Below, in pieces: positions 10,483 through 20,893 of a stretch of 64,000 nt of DNA (positions are counted from its first letter, which is position 1; the number at the start of each line of letters is the position of its first letter). Source of the stretch: Perilla frutescens. Its lineage: Eukaryota; Streptophyta; Magnoliopsida; Lamiales; Lamiaceae. The notes beneath the pieces are model-generated. The model had not been told where the DNA came from and made no database searches. It saw only the letters and a program-made list of their open reading frames with translations. The stretch lies in NCBI GenBank assembly GCA_026008535.1, contig BRKX01000004.1, forward strand, positions 13,603,501 through 13,667,500. Direction: 5' to 3'. Made by a program: the position numbers and the translations under genes.

Positions 10483-11870
10483 TTCCCCTCCTGTTGAAAA
10501 GAATTCGTCCTTGAATTTAAGTCTCCGGGATCAAAGACGAACAAGAACTCATCATCGAACTCCTTTTGCACAAGCTGCATAAAACACTTCTTCATGAACG
10601 TACACATCCACTTGGTGTCAAATGGCTGAAACTCTAGCTCCATAGTTTGCCTTGTTATGGCATTCACGATCAAATCTGGTGGTACATCCATTTCCAATGG
10701 AATTTCTTCAACAACCTGTAAAACAAATGCATCACAAGGAAACGGTTGACAAAAAATGTTAGAACTCGGCAGCTCCTCCATGCTAGCTTGTTCGAGCTCT
10801 TCAAGATCTTCAACCATTTTCTCACGGATATCATTCTCCTTTTTATAACAAGGTTGTATCTCCAACAACTCTTCAACTTCTTCAACTGCAGTAATGATCT
10901 CCATTTCTTCTTCTTCTTCACTCAAAGGTTGATCTGACTCTTCTAGATCAAGCTCTTCAACAACCTTCTTTTCTTCTTCAACATTCTCACAAGTCGCAAC
11001 ATCGATCAGTTCTTCAATAGATGCATCTTTGATGGCAATGATCTCAGATGGTAACTCAATGTGGATCTCTTCTTGAATGTCGTGAGTTTGGTTTGGCACA
11101 TCCATGACCGGCTGAACTGGTGATGCAGGCCGTGTAGGTGGTACATAGGTATGTAGAAACTCCTCAAATGACTCAGATTCACTCCAATGAAACGGGGATG
11201 TTTGGCGATGAGCTCTAGGTGACAACTCTACATTTGACTCTACTTGAACCTCTTCTTTTGACTTCATCTCTAGTTCTTCTAGCCATTTTTCTATCCGGAT
11301 AGCGTATTCCACCATGTCTTCCAACTCGTCGAAGCGGTACAATGCTACTCTTTCAGGGATTGCCCTTCGTAGACCAACTAGAAATCTATCCATGGTATCT
11401 TCTGGATATTCTTCTACATCAGCTTGTCTCATGGCTTCAATCATTTTGTTGTAGTAGTCATTTACACTTCGATCTCTTTGTCTAAGCTTGTATATCTTTT
11501 CCTCTAACTCCCATTGGTAGTGGTCTGGAATGAAGCGTTTCCGCATCAAATCTTTCAACTCACGCCATGTGTCGATAGGTGGAAGGTGATCTCGGTGGCC
11601 CTGGTCTGGCTGGAATCCCCAACATGTTGTTGCGTAGCCTTTAAACTTTGACGAAACTAACTGCACTTTTTTTTTCTCGGGGAAGTCATAGCACTCAAAA
11701 AGTTTGTCTACTTTGCGTTCCCAATCCAAATAGGTGTCGGGATAATATAGACCTTCAAACTCAGGTATGATCATGTTGTTGTTGCGGTAGAGATGGCGCG
11801 AATTTGGTGTATAGGGTGTATGGGTATACGAAGTATGATTGGTATATGGTGTATGGACCGGATGGTACAT
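10278..11870 (-). CDS. Intact Gag of the TR-GAG element, 530 codons
   Basis: Open Ty3/gypsy gag (Retrotrans_gag family), which would assemble particles around the element RNA. Residues 1-32 are a His/Tyr/Thr/Pro-rich leader. The likely functional start is the Met in NNNMIIPEFEG at about residue 33. Residues 33-210 hold the capsid core: YLDWERKVDKLFECYDF, FKGYATTCW, TWRELKDLMRKRFIPDHY, MDRFLVGLRRAIPERV, DMVEYAIRIEKWL. Residues 270-400 are strongly acidic (runs of Glu with Val/Leu). No zinc knuckle and no protease follow. The frame passes through the purine tract into the LTR, so the last ~68 residues are LTR-encoded and include basic IRKKF and RSRFEE. Being open in a non-autonomous element suggests recent selection or a recent insertion. 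Confidence 0.85.
   Translation of the reverse strand: MYHPVHTPYTNHTSYTHTPYTPNSRHLYRNNNMIIPEFEGLYYPDTYLDWERKVDKLFECYDFPEKKKVQLVSSKFKGYATTCWGFQPDQGHRDHLPPIDTWRELKDLMRKRFIPDHYQWELEEKIYKLRQRDRSVNDYYNKMIEAMRQADVEEYPEDTMDRFLVGLRRAIPERVALYRFDELEDMVEYAIRIEKWLEELEMKSKEEVQVESNVELSPRAHRQTSPFHWSESESFEEFLHTYVPPTRPASPVQPVMDVPNQTHDIQEEIHIELPSEIIAIKDASIEELIDVATCENVEEEKKVVEELDLEESDQPLSEEEEEMEIITAVEEVEELLEIQPCYKKENDIREKMVEDLEELEQASMEELPSSNIFCQPFPCDAFVLQVVEEIPLEMDVPPDLIVNAITRQTMELEFQPFDTKWMCTFMKKCFMQLVQKEFDDEFLFVFDPGDLNSRTNSFQQEGNDEAMQGLEELNLELPFRGSITRFRAKKLQGCFQAIIRKKFEELEEVKCSPKIVTLLTIKDWRSRFEE
10483..10495 (-). other. Polypurine tract of TR-GAG, inside the gag frame
   Basis: On the minus strand AACAGGAGGGGAA immediately precedes TGATGAAGCC, the LTR start. 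These bases are read as QQEGNDEA in the gag frame, so the tract is both a replication signal and coding sequence. Confidence 0.85.
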
Positions 11871-12652
11871 GGGTGCATATGTGTATGGTCCGGATGGTGT
11901 ATATGAGTGTGAACAGATGGTGTATGTGGACTAGGATGAATTTTCGATCCCCTTAATGATGGTGGACGAAAATTTGAAGGGAAGAACTGTATATGGAAGG
12001 TTTGGAAGGATTTGGATGGAAGAAAGCTAGAAAAGGAAAGAATTAGATGTATTTTTGAAGTTCCCAAATAGAATAGGAATTCAAAAATAAATCCCAAAGG
12101 TAGAAGGAAAGAAATAGGAAAGAAAAAGGAAAGAAAGATTAGGTAATTTGGAAAGTGTTACACAATTGTGACACAATCTAAATATCCTAATTGAACTAGA
12201 CTCTAAAAGGAATGAACCAAAATTAAATTACAACTCAAAATGAAACTACCAAAATAAAAATAAAACTTGGAAGGAAAGTTCCAAAAATAAAATAAGACTC
12301 TAATGGAAGTTACCAACTATGGAATTGTCCTAGAATGAAACTACAAAAATTAAAATAAAACTCACAAGGTAAGTCCCAAATATAGAACTTGACTAAAAGG
12401 AAAGTACCAAAATAAATCAAGACTCAAATGGTAACACAATGAATATTACTCTTTTTTTTTAAAATTTTCGGATTTCTCTTTTTTTTATCCGAATTTTTTT
12501 TTGTTCGACGGTTTTTTTCTTTTTTTTTTGTCGATGACTCTCTTTTTTTAATGAATAGCTATGCTATTACAACTCGATAAAATAAAAATAAAATGACACG
12601 TACGATGAAAATTAACACGTCGGATTGAACCACGACCAGCAGAGCTGACGTG
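11871..12652 (-). other. TR-GAG leader, non-coding
   Basis: About 780 bases between the primer site and gag. It is AT-rich, with a homopolymer-rich T stretch on the plus strand at 12449-12550 and repeated TAAATGAAACTACCAAAATA-like segments at 12240-12430. No convincing reading frame; the 108-codon frame at 11771-12097 overlaps gag and resembles nothing known. It may hold packaging signals, which is inference only. Confidence 0.55.
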
Positions 12653-12664
12653 GCTCTAATGCCA
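12653..12664 (-). other. Primer binding site of TR-GAG
   Basis: The minus strand reads TGGCATTAGAGC, two changes from the usual initiator-Met tRNA site TGGTATCAGAGC, six bases inside the right LTR. Confidence 0.65.
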
Positions 12665-12670
12665 AATTTA

Positions 12671-13922
12671 TGATACGACCCGGACAAATAATCTAGGACG
12701 TTTCTAGTGATGTAGCGGAAGACTTCTGGATATGAAACACGTCAGCGAATGAAGGGTTTCAATCCGACTCAACTAGACGAATAAAACAAACAAATCTAGA
12801 CAAATAAAATACGTAGATGATGACACAAACTATGTAACACGATACCAAGGAAAGAGGGGCTGAAAAGGGACGGATATGGGCTGGAAATTATGGGAGTAAA
12901 TCGTGTGTGAAGGCTTGTGAAAAATGGTTTGGGTAGATAGGATATGTTAGAGATGAATCGAACTTACGTGTAGATGAAACGAGTAGAACTCGAACTCGTC
13001 TTGTGGAAGAGACTCGATCGATTGGTGGCTGGACGGATACAGATGTGGATGGCTTGATTGGAGTCATCGTTTGGTGTAGATGGATGATGATTCGTTGATG
13101 TGAATCACAACCCGATAGCCTCCTTGAATCTTGAACGTATCCAAGGATGAAATCTCCAAGTTGATCTTCGGATAGCGAATACCGGTTAATCCCTCAGGTG
13201 GATTAAGCAATACCCTTGAGTAAGACTTAAAGTTGCTAGCTCCAAGAATATGAATTTTGAATCAAACTCACAAAGATTTAAAAGGGGTTGAGACAATATT
13301 GAAAGCAAAGCTTAATAATTCAAATAAAGTCTAAAGTATCAATGTAACAATGATTCACTATTTATAAGACTATAGGAGGACGAAATTTGCATAAAAAAAG
13401 ACTCAAAAATTGATCCAAAAGGGATCTCTAACTATACTAGGAAGTTCCCTAAACTAGAATTCTATTCAAGGTAGGAAATTGCCTTAAATATAATTCTAGT
13501 CAACCTTGACTATAATATGGACGAAAATTACACTAATAAATAAATAAAAATCTGATCTTCTATAGTCTAAATTAAATAAAATAAATACTATAGTCTAAAT
13601 AAATTCAATCCCTCAATTAAATAAATTGAGGTCGAAAATCTGATCCACATGCACACACGATCACGTCGACTTCTTCAACACATGCACACGTGCACTTCTT
13701 CACTTTATCTTCATGTATTTTTCTTCAAACCTTGATCTCCAATCTTTGATTGTTAACAAGGTAACAATCTTGGGGCTGCATTTAACTTCTTCTAATTCTT
13801 CAAACTTCTTTCGAATAATTACTTAAAAATAACCTTGTAATTTCTTGGCTCGAAATCATGTAATTGAACCTCTAAATGGTAGCTCCGGATTTAGTTCTTC
13901 AAGGCCTTGCATGGCTTCATCA
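12671..13922 (-). repeat. TR-GAG 5' LTR
   Basis: 1252 bases, starting TGATACGACCCGG and ending GGCTTCATCA in plus-strand orientation, followed by target duplication TCGGG. Minus-strand TATAAATA lies at 13359-13366. Confidence 0.92.
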
Positions 13923-14318
13923 TCGGGTCAAGAAGGAAAAGGAACGAAGCGAGGATTTGGGCTGATTCGGGTTACTTTAGCTGTTGGGCCTGTTATGTTC
14001 TTTATAATTATTCAAAGAAGGACTTGGTCCATTTTAGTGTCTAGGGTTACCATTGAGGGCCCCAGATATTGTACATATATATATGGCATTTATGCCTAAT
14101 GAATGATATGAAAAGTTTATCCTAAATCTTTCCTTCTATTCTTCCCTTTATTCCTATCATCCACTCTTCTCTCTCTTCCTTCATTTCTGGGTTTATCACC
14201 AATTGATATACATTTATGTCCTTAAAAGCTACATTAAATTATATTATCCACAATCTTAACCAAAAATAGGTATAAAGAAAAATAAAGATAATAGAGAAAC
14301 ATCCGAGTCCATAACATT

Positions 14319-14331
14319 TGGTATCCAGAGC
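14319..14331 (+). other. Primer binding site of chromovirus copy 2
   Basis: TGGTATCCAGAGC follows the LTR2 end by two bases. It matches the initiator-Met tRNA site TGGTATCAGAGC with one extra C. Confidence 0.8.
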
Positions 14332-14346
14332 TGGTCATCCTCGGCC

Positions 14347-15166
14347 ATGGCAGATGGGACTAGATTGAAGGACCTGTAAGAAGGACAAAAAGAGCTCCAG
14401 CAGATTTGGCAGACAGAGACCATGAAACGTGATGCGTCAGAGCTAAAAATACAAGAGAACATTGAAATTATGCAAAGAAGAATGGAGGACATTCAGCAAG
14501 GTATGACTGATAAATTTAATCAGTTGGCTAAATCTATTACTGCCCTATATGTGCAACTAACAAGTAATTCACCCAAGAAAGGAACCGCAGAGGAAAAATC
14601 TATTTTAGTCCCAGCTCCATAGCACTATATGGGTTATGGATCACAGTCCAGAAACCAATATTCCAACAGAGGAAGGGCTTGGGCAGATCTTGGTACAAAT
14701 CAGGTATTTACCCCTTTACCTAAGGTGTATTTCCCCAAGTTTGATGGCACTAACCCTAGGGGATGGGTGCTACGCTGTGTGAGCTATTTCAAAATGATTC
14801 CTAACCTCCCAGATGATCAAAAAGTTACCCTGGCTACTATGAACTTTGAAGGGAAGACTTCACTATGGAATTTTTTGTTCTAAGTATGGGGATGTTACTT
14901 GGGAGCAGTTTGTGGAGGTAGTTGCAGCTAGGTTTGGTGACATCAAGGAATCTCAGGTGGTTGTAGAGTTTAACAAACTCAAACACACTGGAGACTATCT
15001 TGACTATGTTGATAAATTTGAAGAGCTCAAGGAATGCTTACTAATGTGCAGTCTAGGCTCTTATATTGAGCCTTACTTTGTTGCCAGCTTTCTCAGTGGG
15101 CTAAGTGAAGAACTAAGAGCTACTATATCCATGTTCAACCCCACCACCCTGCAGTAGGCCATAGAC
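14347..15166 (+). pseudogene. Chromovirus copy 2 gag
   Basis: It starts at ATGGCAGATGGGACTAG, 15 bases after the primer site. A stop comes after about ten codons (GACCTGTAA, where copy 1 keeps CAA). Then come a Gln/Glu-rich coiled segment (MKRDASELKIQENIEIMQRR), the shared TAG at 14620-14622 and the capsid core (VYFPKFDGTNPRGWVLRCVS, FVASFLSGLSEELRA). A change near 14870 shifts the frame (LWNFLF then stop, where copy 1 reads LWFQNLYYKYG). A TAG at about 15155 replaces the Gln codon in TLQQAIDLG. Gag role as in copy 1. Confidence 0.85.
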
Positions 15167-15900
15167 TTGGGCAAAAATCAGTTGGTAACCTTGGAGGCTA
15201 TCACTAAGATGTTGAAAGGGAGTAGCAGACCTACCAGTAACTGGTCCAACATGGGAACCAAGTTACAGAATACTCAGAACCCCTCCACCCTTACCAAGGA
15301 ACCACAGGTAGCTAAGAAACCTGTCAAATTGCTCACCTCAGCTCAAATAGCTGATAGGAGAGCCTTGGGGCTCTACTATAACTGTGATGAAAAATATACT
15401 CAAGGTCACAGATGCTCCCATCGGATTCACTACATGATTATGTCAGAGGAGGAGGAGATAGCTTATCTCCAACCCCTCATCAATATGGAAGAAGAACAGA
15501 AACCAGAAATCCCATTGGAGGAAACCCAAGTGTCACTGCATACATTAAAATGGGAGGATACTATTACTACACTTAAGTTTACTGGGGTCTGCAATGGGCA
15601 GGCATTGCAGATTTTGGTGGATACTGGGAGCACCTTGAGCTTTATCAAGGAGTCCACAGCTCAAATGTTGGGATGCAAGGTGGAAGCAGTTACTCCCTTG
15701 CTCATCAAGGTAGCCAATGACCAGAGGCTAGTTAGTTCATCAAGGGCTGGGAAATTTGGGTGGCAAATACAAGGAGGTGAGCTACAACACTCTCTAAGGA
15801 TACTTCAGCATGAAGGATGTGATGTGATTATGTGAGGTGATTGGCTTCAGGCTTGTTTTCCTATTAAACTAGATTATGAGTTAATGACTGTCACTATAAG
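15167..15900 (+). pseudogene. Chromovirus copy 2 zinc knuckle and protease
   Basis: An open stretch of 222 codons holds the end of gag, the same YYNCDEKYTQGHRC knuckle as copy 1 (first Cys lost) and the protease with ILVDTGSTLSFI. The frame stops at CDVIM-TGA near 15832, where copy 1 continues as CDVILGGDWL. The DTG active site is intact. Confidence 0.85.
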
Positions 15901-17400
15901 ATGGATGGGGAAGAAGCTTAAACTGCAGGCTAACAAAACACAAATTGATTGCCAGTTTATATCCCACCATGCCCTCTTTAAACTACTGCACACCAGCTCA
16001 AGGAAGGATATAGAGGAAGTCTATATGGTGAGCTCTAGTCCATTAGAACCACAAGGGAATTCTAAGCTTAAAGAACCGATTAATGAGTTTGCAGACATCT
16101 TCAAAGAGCCAGAGGGGATACAACCAGCCAGGGGAATAGAGCATCAAATTGTACTGAAGCCTGGGACAGTTCCTAAGTACTAATACCCTTACAGGTCTTC
16201 TCACCAACACAAGGATAAAATAGAAGGGATTGTAAAGGAATTGCTTGCATCTGGAGTAATACAACATAGCAGGAGGTCCTTTTCTTCCCCTGTGTTGTTA
16301 TTAAAAAGAAGGATGGTTCTTGGAGGCTTTGTGTGGATTATAGGTACCTTAACAACTTCACTGTGAAGCATCACTTTCCTATACCTATTATTGATGAACT
16401 ACTCGATGAACTATATGGATCCAGATTTTTCTCAAAAATAGATCTCAGGTCAGGCTATTTTCAGATATTGATGGAGCCAGAGCATAGGCATCTCATAATT
16501 TTTAGAACTCATAATGGGCATTATGAGTTCTTAGTCATGTCCTCTGGCCTATGCAATGCCCCTGCCACCTTTCAGTCTTTAATGAACAGGGGTATTTAAA
16601 GATTGTTTAAGGAGACACTCCTTAGTATTCTTTGATGACATATTGATCTACAACAAGACCTGTGATGAACATTTGGCTCACTTAAGGGGGGTATTCTTAC
16701 TATTAAGGAAGCACACTCTATGCTAAGATGTCTAAATGCTCTTTTGGCCAGACAAGTATTGAATACTTGGGCCACATCATCTCAGGGGAAGGTGTAGCTA
16801 CAGATCCCCAAAAGGTGGAGTGTATGGAGAAGTGGCCTCAGCCACATAATGTTAAACAATTGAGGGGATTCTTGGGCTTGACAGGCTACTATAGGAAATT
16901 TATTAAGGACTATGGGGCCATAAGCAGGCCTCTAACTTCCTTACTCAAGAAGAATGGGTTCAAATGGGGAGCTAAAGCTAAGCAAACATTCCTACACTTG
17001 AAGGAGGCTATGACAGAAGCCCATGTACTGGCTTTACCTGCCTTCACTCAACCATTCACACTAGAGACTGATGCTAGTGGGGTAGGCATAGGAGCAGTCC
17101 TGATGCAAAAGGGAAGGCCCATTGCATTTTTAAGCAAGGCCCTCTGCCCAAGGAACCAGGCTTTATCAATTTATGAAAGGGAGTTTCTTGCTGTCTTAAT
17201 GGCTATAAACAAGTGGAAGAATTATCTGCAAGTGCACAAATTCATAATCAAGACTGACCAACAAGCCCTCAAATACTTGTTGGATCAGAAGGTAACTAAT
17301 CCAATTCAACAGAAATGGATTACAAAGCTACTTGGCCTGGACTATGAGATACATTACAAAAGGGGTACAGAAAATAGAGCAGCAGATGCTTTATCAAGAG
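15901..17400 (+). pseudogene. Chromovirus copy 2 reverse transcriptase and RNase H
   Basis: The fuller of the two polymerases. LCVDYRYLNNFTVKH, FFSKIDLRSGYFQI, YEFLVMSSGLCNAPATFQ and, after a one-base frameshift and stop near 16596, the catalytic FFDDILIY at about 16628-16651. The region then runs into an open 267-codon frame from 16728 with the connection (EYLGHIISGEGVA, FLGLTGYYRKFIKDY), RNase H (FTLETDASGVGIGAVLMQKG, YEREFLAVLMAINKW, FIIKTDQQALKYL) and RAADALSR. Another frame break lies near 16300 in the KKKDGSW block. With few lesions in about 1.5 kb it decayed less than copy 1. Confidence 0.9.
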
Positions 17401-18893
17401 TTCAAGAGTTGGGACACCAGTGCCAAGCAGTCAGTACCATTACACCTCTATGGGTACAAGAAGTTTTGTTAAGCTATGAGAAAGATCCCTTCATTGCTAA
17501 AATCAAGGACTCATTGGAAACTGATCCTTAAGCAGAAACAAACTACACCCTGACTCAAGAGATAATCAGAAACAGGGGGAGAATAACTGTAGTGGCTGAT
17601 CAAGACCTTAGGAACAAAATCCTATCCACAATGCATCATTCCTCTTATGGGGGTCACTCAGGAATTCATGGTACTTATATGAGATTGAAGGCTGTATTCT
17701 ATTGGCCAGGCATGAAATCAGAGGTAGTAGAGATGGTGAAGGCCTGTGACATTTGTTCAGTCAATAAACCTAACAGTGGGGCTACTCCATGGCTGATACA
17801 ACCACTACCAATCCCCAACCAACCTTGGAGCCACATCTCTATGGATTTCATTGAAGGATTGCCTTAGTTACTGGGAAAGGATATAATTCTAGTGGTTTTT
17901 GACAGGTTAACTAAGTATGGCCACTTTATACCACTCTGACACCCCTTTACAGCTCAGGTGGTAGCTAAATTATTCTTAGACCACATCTACAAGTTACACG
18001 GGATGCCAGTCAGCATAGTTACTGACCGGGACAAGGTCTTTACTAGCCTTTTTTGGAAAGAATTGTTCAAGGTTTTGGGGGTGACTTTGAATCTCTCTTA
18101 AGCCTATCACCCCCAAACAGATGGGCAAACTGAGCGATTAAACCAGTGCCTAGAAAATTACCTCAGGTGTATGACCTCTACTCATCCTAAGCAATGGCTA
18201 AAGTGGATATCTCTTGCTGAACATTGGTACAATACCAATCACCATACAGCCTTGAAACTCACCCCATTTCAAGCACTGTATGGCTATGCTCTCCCCTATT
18301 TAGCTACTGGTCCCTATCTCGACACTTCTAATGCAGATGTGAAGGAGATAATACAAGACAGAAGGCTTATGTTCCAGCAATTGAAGGAGAATTTAAGGCA
18401 GGCACAAGACAAGATGGGGACCTATGCTAACAGATCTAGAGAAGAAAAGCAATTTGAAATTGGAGACCAAGTGTATCTACAGCTCCAAACTTACAGACAG
18501 AATTCTGTTCAAGCAAGGAAGAACTTGAAGCTAGATTCAAGATACTTTGGCCTCTTCTCTATCATTAAGAGAATAGGGCCTGTTGTTTACAAATTAGGCT
18601 TGCCAGAGGGATCGCGTGTACACCATGTGTTCCACGTATCCCTCATAAAGAAACAAATTGGAGAAGGAGCAGTACCCTTACCAATTTTACCTGCAACATT
18701 TGAGGAAGGCATCTTTCGTCTGTCACCTTACGTTGTGCTATCTTCTAGGGTTCTGCAAAGAAGTGGTTTGGTCGTGGAGTATATTCTGATACAATTGGGA
18801 GATGAAAGGATGGGTCTTGTTTTGTGGGAGGATGTGAAATTTATCAAGAAAAGGTTCGCTAAGTTTGATCCTTGTGGACAAGGATCTAATTCA
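17401..18893 (+). pseudogene. Chromovirus copy 2 integrase with degenerate chromodomain
   Basis: Intact-looking HHCC finger (MHHSSYGGHSGIHGTYMRLK, WPGMK, ACDICSVNK), DDE core (HISMDFIEGLP, VTDRDKVFTSLFWKELF, QTDGQTERLNQCLENYLRC) and a 291-codon open stretch from 18171 with WISLAEHWYNTNHHTAL, FQALYGYALPYL, VYKLGLPEGSRVHHVFHVSL and the chromodomain-like LVLWEDVKFIKKRFAKFDP. Stops at 17865-17867 and 18099-18101 are shared with copy 1. The long open C-terminal stretch runs on past the gag-pol end into LTR3. Confidence 0.87.
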
Positions 18894-18904
18894 GGAGGGG
18901 GTAG

Positions 18905-19459
18905 TGTTATGACCCTTAAACTATCGATGAACGGAGGATTGGAGGGAGCCACCGGAGCTGTTGACGGGAAGGGGGTTGAAGCTTTGCAAGATTTCATTTT
19001 TAGGGTTCAAAAGGAAGAGGCGGATTTGGGAATTGAATCCGGATAAATCCAGCCAAAAGCGGGTCGGGTTAAGAATAAAAAGGAGTGAAGTGAGGATTTG
19101 GGCTAATTCAGGTCACTTTAACTGTTGGGCCTGTTATGTTCGTTTTAATTATTCAATGAAGGACTTGGTCCATTTTAGTGTCTAGGGTTACCCTTGAGGG
19201 CCCTAGTTATTGTACATATATATATATGGCATTTATGCCTAATGAATGATATGAAAAGTTTATCCTAAATCTTTTCTTCTATTCTTCCATTTATTCCTAT
19301 CGTCCACTCTTCTCTCTCTTCCTTCATTTCAGGGTTTATCACCAATTGATATACATTTATGTCCTTAAAAGCGACATTAAATTATATTATCCACAATCTC
19401 AACCAAAAATAGGTAGAAGGAAAAACAAAAAGAACAGAGAAACATCCGAGTCCATAACA
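18905..19459 (+). repeat. Chromovirus LTR3 (complete, 555 bases)
   Basis: TGTTATGACCC to CCATAACA, preceded by the purine tract at 18890-18904 and followed by CATAT. It is the reference for judging the damage to LTR1 and LTR2. Confidence 0.92.
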
Positions 19460-20893
19460 CATATCCACCGACATTTTAAAAATATTTCTTATAAGTCACG
19501 TAGGGTGGACGTTTAGAAAATTCATTTTTAAATAGGTTTACCTTTAATTTACCTCCAGTCAAGTTTCCTTATGACAAGTAAATTAATAGTCGGATATAAT
19601 CCCGGTCATGCAATCATCTAATTAATAAGCCACGTAGGGTGGACGTTTATTAATAAATTACATCTAAGTGTGATTACAATTATCTTCACCCCAAGAACAT
19701 TATTTCGAATTTCCTCGCTCTAGTAGTAGAGTTGATTTTGTTCTAATGATATTCTACAGTTATCTATCTAAGAAGTTTAATTTCTAGAGAATCCATTAAT
19801 ATGACCCCTCCGTAGGGAGTTGCCCATTACTTCTTAGTTAAACTAGATTAATGGAGACCGTTTGAGATTTTCACATACTTTGGTATGTATCTCTCCCACT
19901 TAGTTATTTAAACTTGAGATTTCATCTTATCCCATTTAAACATGCAATTCATCACATAAAAGGATTAAAACCACATGCATAACAAGATAATAAGCATAAT
20001 AAATAGAACCAACTATCATGGCTTATATCTCATGTTGCTTGATGAGATAAACTTGGAAAATCAGCTTTGGAAACCCGGACTCCCATTGCCGCCACCTCTC
20101 TTGCATCTTGCCGAAACCCTAGCACCTCTAGGGTTTCGGGACGTGCTCAGGATGTCATTCCTTGTTTAAAGCTGCTCTATTTTCCAACTTTGAGTTGATC
20201 TCCTTCCCTTATTCTATATTAAAAATCTATTCCAAAAGGAAATTCTAATATATCTAGATTAATAAAGGAAAATAAAATACAACTCAAATACTAGATGATT
20301 TTTGAAAATCATCTCTATTTCTAACAATTTATTTTTCCTATTACATTAAACCAACTTAATAAAATAAATAACTTAGACCTAATCCATGGATTTTCTCATG
20401 GATAAAAAATCTCGTAGCCAAACCGGCATACGACCAACCATACATTCAACATAAAATAAACATCACATAATAAATAATTAAAGGCCATGATAGTTGGTGT
20501 CACCTGCAAAATAAACCATCTACAGATACAACTATCATAATTAAATGTTAGACATAAAATATCACATAATATCTATGCATACCAATTTTCAAAAATAACA
20601 CTTTCATATAATTAAAAATTTCAAAAATTATACTTAAGATTAACTTTGGAAATTAATTAAAATTTTCTACCAAAATATATCTTAATAAAATTGAAAATTA
20701 CCATAAGATAAAATTTTGAAATTGATCACAATTATCCACCAAATAATATCTTAAATTTTCGAAAATACACTTAGGATTAAATTTGGAAATTTTGAAATTA
20801 ATCAAAATAATCCCCCAAAATTAAAAGCCCAATATCCCCCCCCCCCCAATTAAAATAACTAATTTGGAATTTTGATACTAGTCAAAATATTAT
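19460..20893 (-). other. Copia-1 leader, first part
   Basis: Non-coding AT-rich sequence between gag and the primer site of copia-1. A 21-base near-identical segment containing CACGTAGGGTGGACGTTTA occurs twice, at about 19493-19515 and 19627-19649. A C run lies at 20837-20849. The 64-codon frame at 19975 resembles nothing known. Confidence 0.6.

Larger units (their letters stand above)
9230..13922 (-). mobile_element. TR-GAG: gag-only LTR retrotransposon
   Basis: A complete 4.69 kb element with two LTRs (9230-10482 and 12671-13922, TG...CA ends, starts TGATACGACCCGG) and 5-bp target duplication TCGGG. The minus strand carries a primer site next to the right LTR, one long gag ORF and a purine tract next to the left LTR. 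No protease, reverse transcriptase or integrase is present in the 2.2 kb interior. This is the layout of the TR-GAG group of non-autonomous elements. The LTRs differ by few bases by eye and the gag ORF is open, so this is probably one of the youngest insertions here. Confidence 0.92.
9066..14316 (+). repeat. Chromovirus LTR2, shared by both copies and split by TR-GAG
   Basis: Bases 9066-9229 plus 13928-14316 rebuild an LTR close to the 555 bases of LTR3. The TR-GAG element sits between two copies of the target sequence TCGGG (9225-9229 and 13923-13927). A pyrimidine-rich TTCCTTCTATTC-type segment and the ATAACA end are intact. Confidence 0.9.
4384..19459 (+). mobile_element. Tandem Ty3/gypsy chromovirus (three LTRs, two internal regions)
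   Basis: The order is LTR1 (4384-4713, truncated), internal 1 (4714-9065), LTR2 (9066-14316, split by another element), internal 2 (14317-18904) and LTR3 (18905-19459). The LTRs start TGTTATGACCC and end GAGTCCATAACA; LTR3 is 555 bases. Flanks CATAC and CATAT (4/5 match) look like one target duplication around the whole array, so it probably integrated, or expanded in place, as a single locus. Internal regions encode gag, protease, reverse transcriptase, RNase H, integrase and a degenerate chromodomain. The domain order marks a chromovirus; the clade was not resolved. Confidence 0.9.
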
